Of a stretch of DNA of 23,322 nucleotides, positions 20,641-23,322 are shown piece after piece (position 1 is the stretch's first letter; each line of letters opens with the position of its first letter). This DNA is from Candidatus Peregrinibacteria bacterium CG11_big_fil_rev_8_21_14_0_20_46_8 (GTDB lineage Bacteria > Patescibacteriota > Gracilibacteria > UBA1369 > UM-FILTER-53-11), in NCBI GenBank assembly GCA_002796025.1, contig PCVQ01000031.1, positions 1 to 23,322 on the forward strand. The letters run 5' to 3'. The translations under genes and the position numbers were made by a program. The notes below the pieces were generated by a model. That model was not told where the DNA came from. It searched no databases and saw nothing but the letters and a program-made list of their open reading frames with translations.

Positions 20641-21143
20641 GAGCATTTTTCCAATTCCGCGGCGAGTTCATCGACAGGTAGGGCTGAAAATGGGATTCCA
20701 TATGCATGCGAGTACTCATCTAGGTCTTTTTGTAAATTAGCGGCGCGAAGCATATATGCCCGAAGATCAAAGCGGCACGCGGCATGTGCCAATCCGTCAG
20801 CATAAGCAGCGCGAAGCTCATCCAAATCATTTAATAAATCTTCAAAACTTGCCGCACCAATATTTTGCAAAATCTCCCGCCCTGCAACGGCACACTCTTC
20901 TTGGCCCAAACGCTCGCAGCGTTCAACAAAGTCGCCGATGGCCAATACCGCCTCCTTTTGCGAACCAGGCTCTTGCTCAATCGCTGCACCGCGCGTAAGT
21001 AAAGATGCCTGAATGCCATCACCCAAAATCGGCGCAACGCCAAAGACCAGGAGCAGGGCAAAAAGACCGGAAGTTGCAATGCGCAATCTATTATTAACCG
21101 AAACTTTTGGAGAAGTTTTTGCGCGTCGGGGATTTTTTTTCAT
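20637..21143 (-). CDS. Membrane-anchored or exported small protein, function unknown
   Basis: 168 residues. A basic leader 'MKKNPRRAKTSPKVSVNNRLR' precedes one hydrophobic segment (about 23-41), giving a type II anchor or long signal peptide. The exterior part is helical and acidic, with four cysteines (C75, C83, C122, C167) that could form two disulfides. No family is recognised. A promoter (TTGTGC, 18, TAGAAT) ends 6 bases before its ATG and overlaps the divergent alr promoter region. Its stop is fused to the start of the 309-residue cysteine-rich exported protein, so the two probably act together in the envelope. Confidence 0.75.
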   Translation of the reverse strand: MKKNPRRAKTSPKVSVNNRLRIATSGLFALLLVFGVAPILGDGIQASLLTRGAAIEQEPGSQKEAVLAIGDFVERCERLGQEECAVAGREILQNIGAASFEDLLNDLDELRAAYADGLAHAACRFDLRAYMLRAANLQKDLDEYSHAYGIPFSALPVDELAAELEKCS

Positions 21144-21149
21144 TACTTG

Positions 21150-21179
21150 ATTCTACCATACTCTGGCGCTGATGCACAA
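21150..21179 (-). promoter_or_regulatory. Promoter of the exported-protein pair
   Basis: Minus-strand TTGTGC (21174-21179), 18 bases, TAGAAT (21150-21155), then 6 bases to the ATG at 21143. Confidence 0.55.
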
Positions 21180-21185
21180 TTCCGG

Positions 21186-21191
21186 TATCCT
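21186..21191 (+). promoter_or_regulatory. -10 element of alr
   Basis: TATCCT ending 8 bases before the alr ATG at 21200; the -35 is poor. It lies within 7 bases of the divergent promoter's -35, so the two polymerases would compete. Confidence 0.4.
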
Positions 21192-21199
21192 GGCGTCGT

Positions 21200-22336
21200 A
21201 TGAAAAGTGAACTTACATGGGTAGAAGTCAGCCGCGCTGCGCTTAAAAAAAACATCCAAATATTTCGCAAAAGCGTCGGCAAAAATGTAATTATTGCGCC
21301 ATCGGTTAAAGCAAATGCATACGGCCACGGCCTTATTGAAACTACGAAAACTATTTTGCAAGCGGGTGCCGATTGGGTTTGTGTAAATGCTCTCTTTGAA
21401 GCCGGCGCGCTGCGAAATGCCGGAGTTCGAGCGCCCATTTATATTAAAGGATATGTTCCACATAAAGATCTGCCGGAGGCAGTCGATAGAGATACAGATC
21501 TTGTAGTCTATAATAAAGAGAGCATTCAGGCGCTCGGCCGCTACACGAATAAAGCGAAAAAAAACGCGCGCGTTCATATAAAGATAGAGACCGGCAATAA
21601 CAGACAAGGGGTATTGCTTGATACGCTTAAGGATTTTGTTCAAACCATCCAAAAGTATCCATATATAGAAATTACTGGAGCCGCCACGCACTTTGCCGAT
21701 ATCGAAGATTCACCGGACCAAAAGTACGCTAACTATCAGTTGGAAAATTTTCAAAAAGGAATTGAGATTTTAAAGGCGTGCGGGGTCGAACCGCCCTATC
21801 TGCACTGTGCAAATTCAGCGGCGACACTCCTCTACCCCAATACGCACTTCACTATGGTACGGCCCGGCATTGCAACATATGGGCTATGGCCGTCCGAACT
21901 TATTGCACGGCGCGTGCAAAAAAAATTCGGCATTCAGCTGACTCCCGCTCTTAGCTGGAAGACGCGCATCGCACAAATCAAGGATATTCCCGCAGGCTCT
22001 TATGTTGGCTATGGCTGTACCTACAAAACAAAGCGCCGCACGCGACTGGCTATTTTACCCGTTGGCTATTACGACGGCTATGATCGCGGACTTTCAAATA
22101 AGAGCTGGGCTATTATTCGCGACAAAAAAGCGCCGGTGCGTGGCAGAGTCTGCATGAATATTACTATGGTCGATGTGAGCAACATTCCTGAAGCGCGCTT
22201 AGAAGATGAGGTAATTTTATTGGGACGCGATGGCAAAGCCGGCATGAGCATCGACGAAATGGCGGCACTTGCCGATACCATTAACTACGAAATCCCCACA
22301 CGCATTCGCGAGAGTATTCCAAGAGTAATCGTGTAA
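21200..22336 (+). CDS. alr: Alanine racemase
   Basis: 378 residues, normal length. It is a PLP enzyme interconverting L- and D-alanine for peptidoglycan. The PLP-lysine motif 'APSVKANAYGHG' is at 33-44 (K37), and 'HIKIETGNNRQGV' and 'THFADIEDSPDQKYANYQLENF' line the barrel. 'VRPGIATYGLWPS' is conserved. The C-terminal beta domain brings the second catalytic Tyr in 'SYVGYGCTYKTKRRTRLAILPVGYYDGYDRGLS', followed by 'VRGRVCMNITMVDVS'. The conserved '...TGMNRLG' segment reads 'TGNNRQGV' here, a small deviation. ddl follows on the same strand after 247 bases, so both steps of D-Ala-D-Ala synthesis are encoded together. Confidence 0.97.
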   Translation: MKSELTWVEVSRAALKKNIQIFRKSVGKNVIIAPSVKANAYGHGLIETTKTILQAGADWVCVNALFEAGALRNAGVRAPIYIKGYVPHKDLPEAVDRDTDLVVYNKESIQALGRYTNKAKKNARVHIKIETGNNRQGVLLDTLKDFVQTIQKYPYIEITGAATHFADIEDSPDQKYANYQLENFQKGIEILKACGVEPPYLHCANSAATLLYPNTHFTMVRPGIATYGLWPSELIARRVQKKFGIQLTPALSWKTRIAQIKDIPAGSYVGYGCTYKTKRRTRLAILPVGYYDGYDRGLSNKSWAIIRDKKAPVRGRVCMNITMVDVSNIPEARLEDEVILLGRDGKAGMSIDEMAALADTINYEIPTRIRESIPRVIV

Positions 22337-22340
22337 ATAC

Positions 22341-22538
22341 CTACACCCAATGTATGGGCACCAGCTCCGGCAAGGCCGATGCATTTTCGACTGGAATTTT
22401 TTGCATAATCCGTTCCGGCAGAGCACTCACACCGATCTGCTCATCGATCCATTCGTAAATTTCCAAACAGGCGCCATCGGTATTGCTCAAACCAAGCAGA
22501 TAGCGCGTTTCCCCGATAATTTTTGCTAATTCATACAT
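22341..22538 (-). CDS. Small hypothetical protein between alr and ddl
   Basis: 65 residues, acidic, no membrane segment: 'MYELAKIIGETRYLLGLSNTDGACLEIYEWIDEQIGV...' reads as a compact helical protein, with a Pro-rich C-terminus. No family is recognised. It fills the only free space between alr (4 bases from its stop, convergent) and ddl (divergent). A TATACT hexamer (22545-22550) lies 6 bases before its ATG. Smallness and lack of recognised homology make it the least certain coding call here. Confidence 0.55.
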   Translation of the reverse strand: MYELAKIIGETRYLLGLSNTDGACLEIYEWIDEQIGVSALPERIMQKIPVENASALPELVPIHWV

Positions 22539-22544
22539 TATAAA

Positions 22545-22550
22545 AGTATA
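22545..22550 (-). promoter_or_regulatory. -10 candidate of the small ORF between alr and ddl
   Basis: Minus-strand TATACT, 6 bases before the ATG at 22538. A TATAAT also ends 2 bases before that ATG but is too close to be its -10. Confidence 0.3.
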
Positions 22551-22571
22551 GCAAAATTTCAGGCCCTCGAC

Positions 22572-22577
22572 TATGCT
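22572..22577 (+). promoter_or_regulatory. -10 element of ddl
   Basis: TATGCT ending 6 bases before the ATG at 22584; no good -35 was found. It fits the leaderless spacing seen across the window. Confidence 0.4.
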
Positions 22578-22583
22578 AGGGAT

Positions 22584-23322
22584 ATGTCAAAAAAGGTACG
22601 TGTTGGGGTTATTTTTGGAGGACGTTCAGGCGAACACGAGGTCTCACTTGTCTCTGCACGAAATGTAATTGCTGCCTTAAAAGAGAGCGGATATTCGGTA
22701 GTGCCCATTGGTATTACTAAAGAAGGCGCCTGGCTAACAGGAGCGCAGAGTCTACAGATGCTCACCGCCGGCAAGACTACCAATCTCAAACCGGTTCTTC
22801 TTAAACCCGAAGCAAAGCGGGCAGCTATTAGCGGCATCGACATCGTTTTTCCGGTACTGCACGGTCCCTATGGTGAAGACGGCACGATTCAAGGCCTGTT
22901 CGAAATGCTCAACATTCCCTATGTTGGCTGCGGTGTGAATGCGAGTGCTGCAGCAATGGATAAGTTTACGAGTAAAATGATTTTTGAAAGCGCGGGTCTG
23001 CCGCAAGTCCCCTATCTGCACAGCACGGTCCATGAGTACAAAAAAAATCCCGCAAAGATTCACAAAGAAATTGAACGCAAACTTGGTATGCCGTGCTTTG
23101 TAAAGCCGGCAAATATGGGCTCAAGTGTCGGAGTGAGCAAAGTACACAAAAGTGCCGATTTAGCCGCGGCAATTCATCTTGCGCTTCGCTTTGACACCTC
23201 TCTTATTATCGAAAAAAGTGCACACGAGGCGCGCGAAATCGAGTGCGCAGTACTTGGCAACGAAGAGCCGAAGGCTTCAGTACCGGCAGAAATCGTCCCG
23301 AACAACGAGTTTTATGATTACA
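22584..23322 (+). CDS. ddl: D-alanine--D-alanine ligase, 3' truncated by window edge
   Basis: 246 codons are visible and the frame is open to the end of the window, so the last ~100 residues are missing. The enzyme joins two D-Ala with ATP (ATP-grasp fold). 'VGVIFGGRSGEHEVSLVSARNV' (7-28) is the Ddl N-terminal signature. 'DIVFPVLHGPYGEDGTIQGLFEMLNIPYVGCGV' (about 88-120) is the second, and 'SAAAMDKFTSKMIFESAGLPQVPY' opens the ATP-grasp domain. 'CFVKPANMGSSVGVSKV' is the nucleotide-binding loop and 'IIEKSAHEAREIECAVLGN' follows. It follows alr on the same strand. The start is set by the conserved N-terminus and the TATGCT hexamer 6 bases upstream. Confidence 0.96.
   Translation, partial: MSKKVRVGVIFGGRSGEHEVSLVSARNVIAALKESGYSVVPIGITKEGAWLTGAQSLQMLTAGKTTNLKPVLLKPEAKRAAISGIDIVFPVLHGPYGEDGTIQGLFEMLNIPYVGCGVNASAAAMDKFTSKMIFESAGLPQVPYLHSTVHEYKKNPAKIHKEIERKLGMPCFVKPANMGSSVGVSKVHKSADLAAAIHLALRFDTSLIIEKSAHEAREIECAVLGNEEPKASVPAEIVPNNEFYDY

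Noticed and set aside
21143..21691. 182-residue minus-strand ORF inside alr
   Set aside because: It is antisense to a confidently identified enzyme and has no recognisable features.
1..23322. TGA-to-glycine recoding as in Gracilibacteria/Absconditabacteria
   Set aside because: TGA ends several genes in ATGA overlaps and no recognised gene contains an internal TGA.
1..23322. CRISPR array, insertion sequence, prophage or integrase
   Set aside because: No regularly spaced direct repeats, terminal inverted repeats or transposase/integrase motifs were seen.

Overview
The window looks like a compact bacterial chromosome segment, most plausibly from the candidate phyla radiation (Patescibacteria, possibly a Peribacteria/Peregrinibacteria-type lineage). 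The lineage is an inference from gene content and style: short genes, ATGA overlaps, many unrecognised small proteins, almost no Shine-Dalgarno sequences and intergenic gaps mostly under 100 bases. TGA acts as a normal stop, so a TGA-to-glycine code does not apply. No insertion sequence, integrase, CRISPR array or rRNA is visible, and no stretch over 300 bases lacks a gene. The longest gap is 11163-11348, which holds promoters and palindromes.

Layout. 1-2478 (+): the 3' part of a family-4 glycosyltransferase, then thyA and folA. 2490-4385: an unknown protein (-) divergent from a flavodoxin-fold oxidoreductase (+), with back-to-back promoters between them. 4374-6291 (-): a GGQ release-factor-like protein, an EamA transporter and a GIY-YIG protein joined by 4-base overlaps, preceded by a single-domain receiver-like protein. 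6354-6983 (-): a LysE-type exporter. 7007-11162 (-): the most unusual locus, three genes in a row. They encode a two-TM coiled-coil protein with a C-terminal J domain, a MIDAS-containing VWA protein, and a 548-residue protein whose N-terminal ~240 residues resemble the cyclodipeptide-synthase fold but lack key catalytic residues. A TrmB-like regulator (11349-12122, +) is divergent from this locus.

12128-15620: a lipoprotein, a tandem zinc-ribbon/Nudix protein whose second Nudix box is degenerate, and a divergent pair of unknown genes. 15637-15712 (-): a CAT-anticodon tRNA. 15772-17717 (+): a small membrane protein, a PduO-type cobalamin adenosyltransferase, an Mrp-like ATPase lacking the CxxC motif, and a DUF2203 protein. 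17718-19620 (-): the conserved block yceD/DUF177, rpmF, nusB, rnc. 19711-21143 (-): a pair of exported cysteine-containing proteins. 21200-23322 (+): alr and the start of ddl, for D-Ala-D-Ala synthesis, with a small minus-strand ORF between them.

A recurring regulatory theme is a -10-like hexamer ending only 6-9 bases before the start codon in about a dozen genes, often with a recognisable -35 16-18 bases upstream. This suggests leaderless transcription is the default here. Several divergent gene pairs share overlapping or abutting -35 elements.
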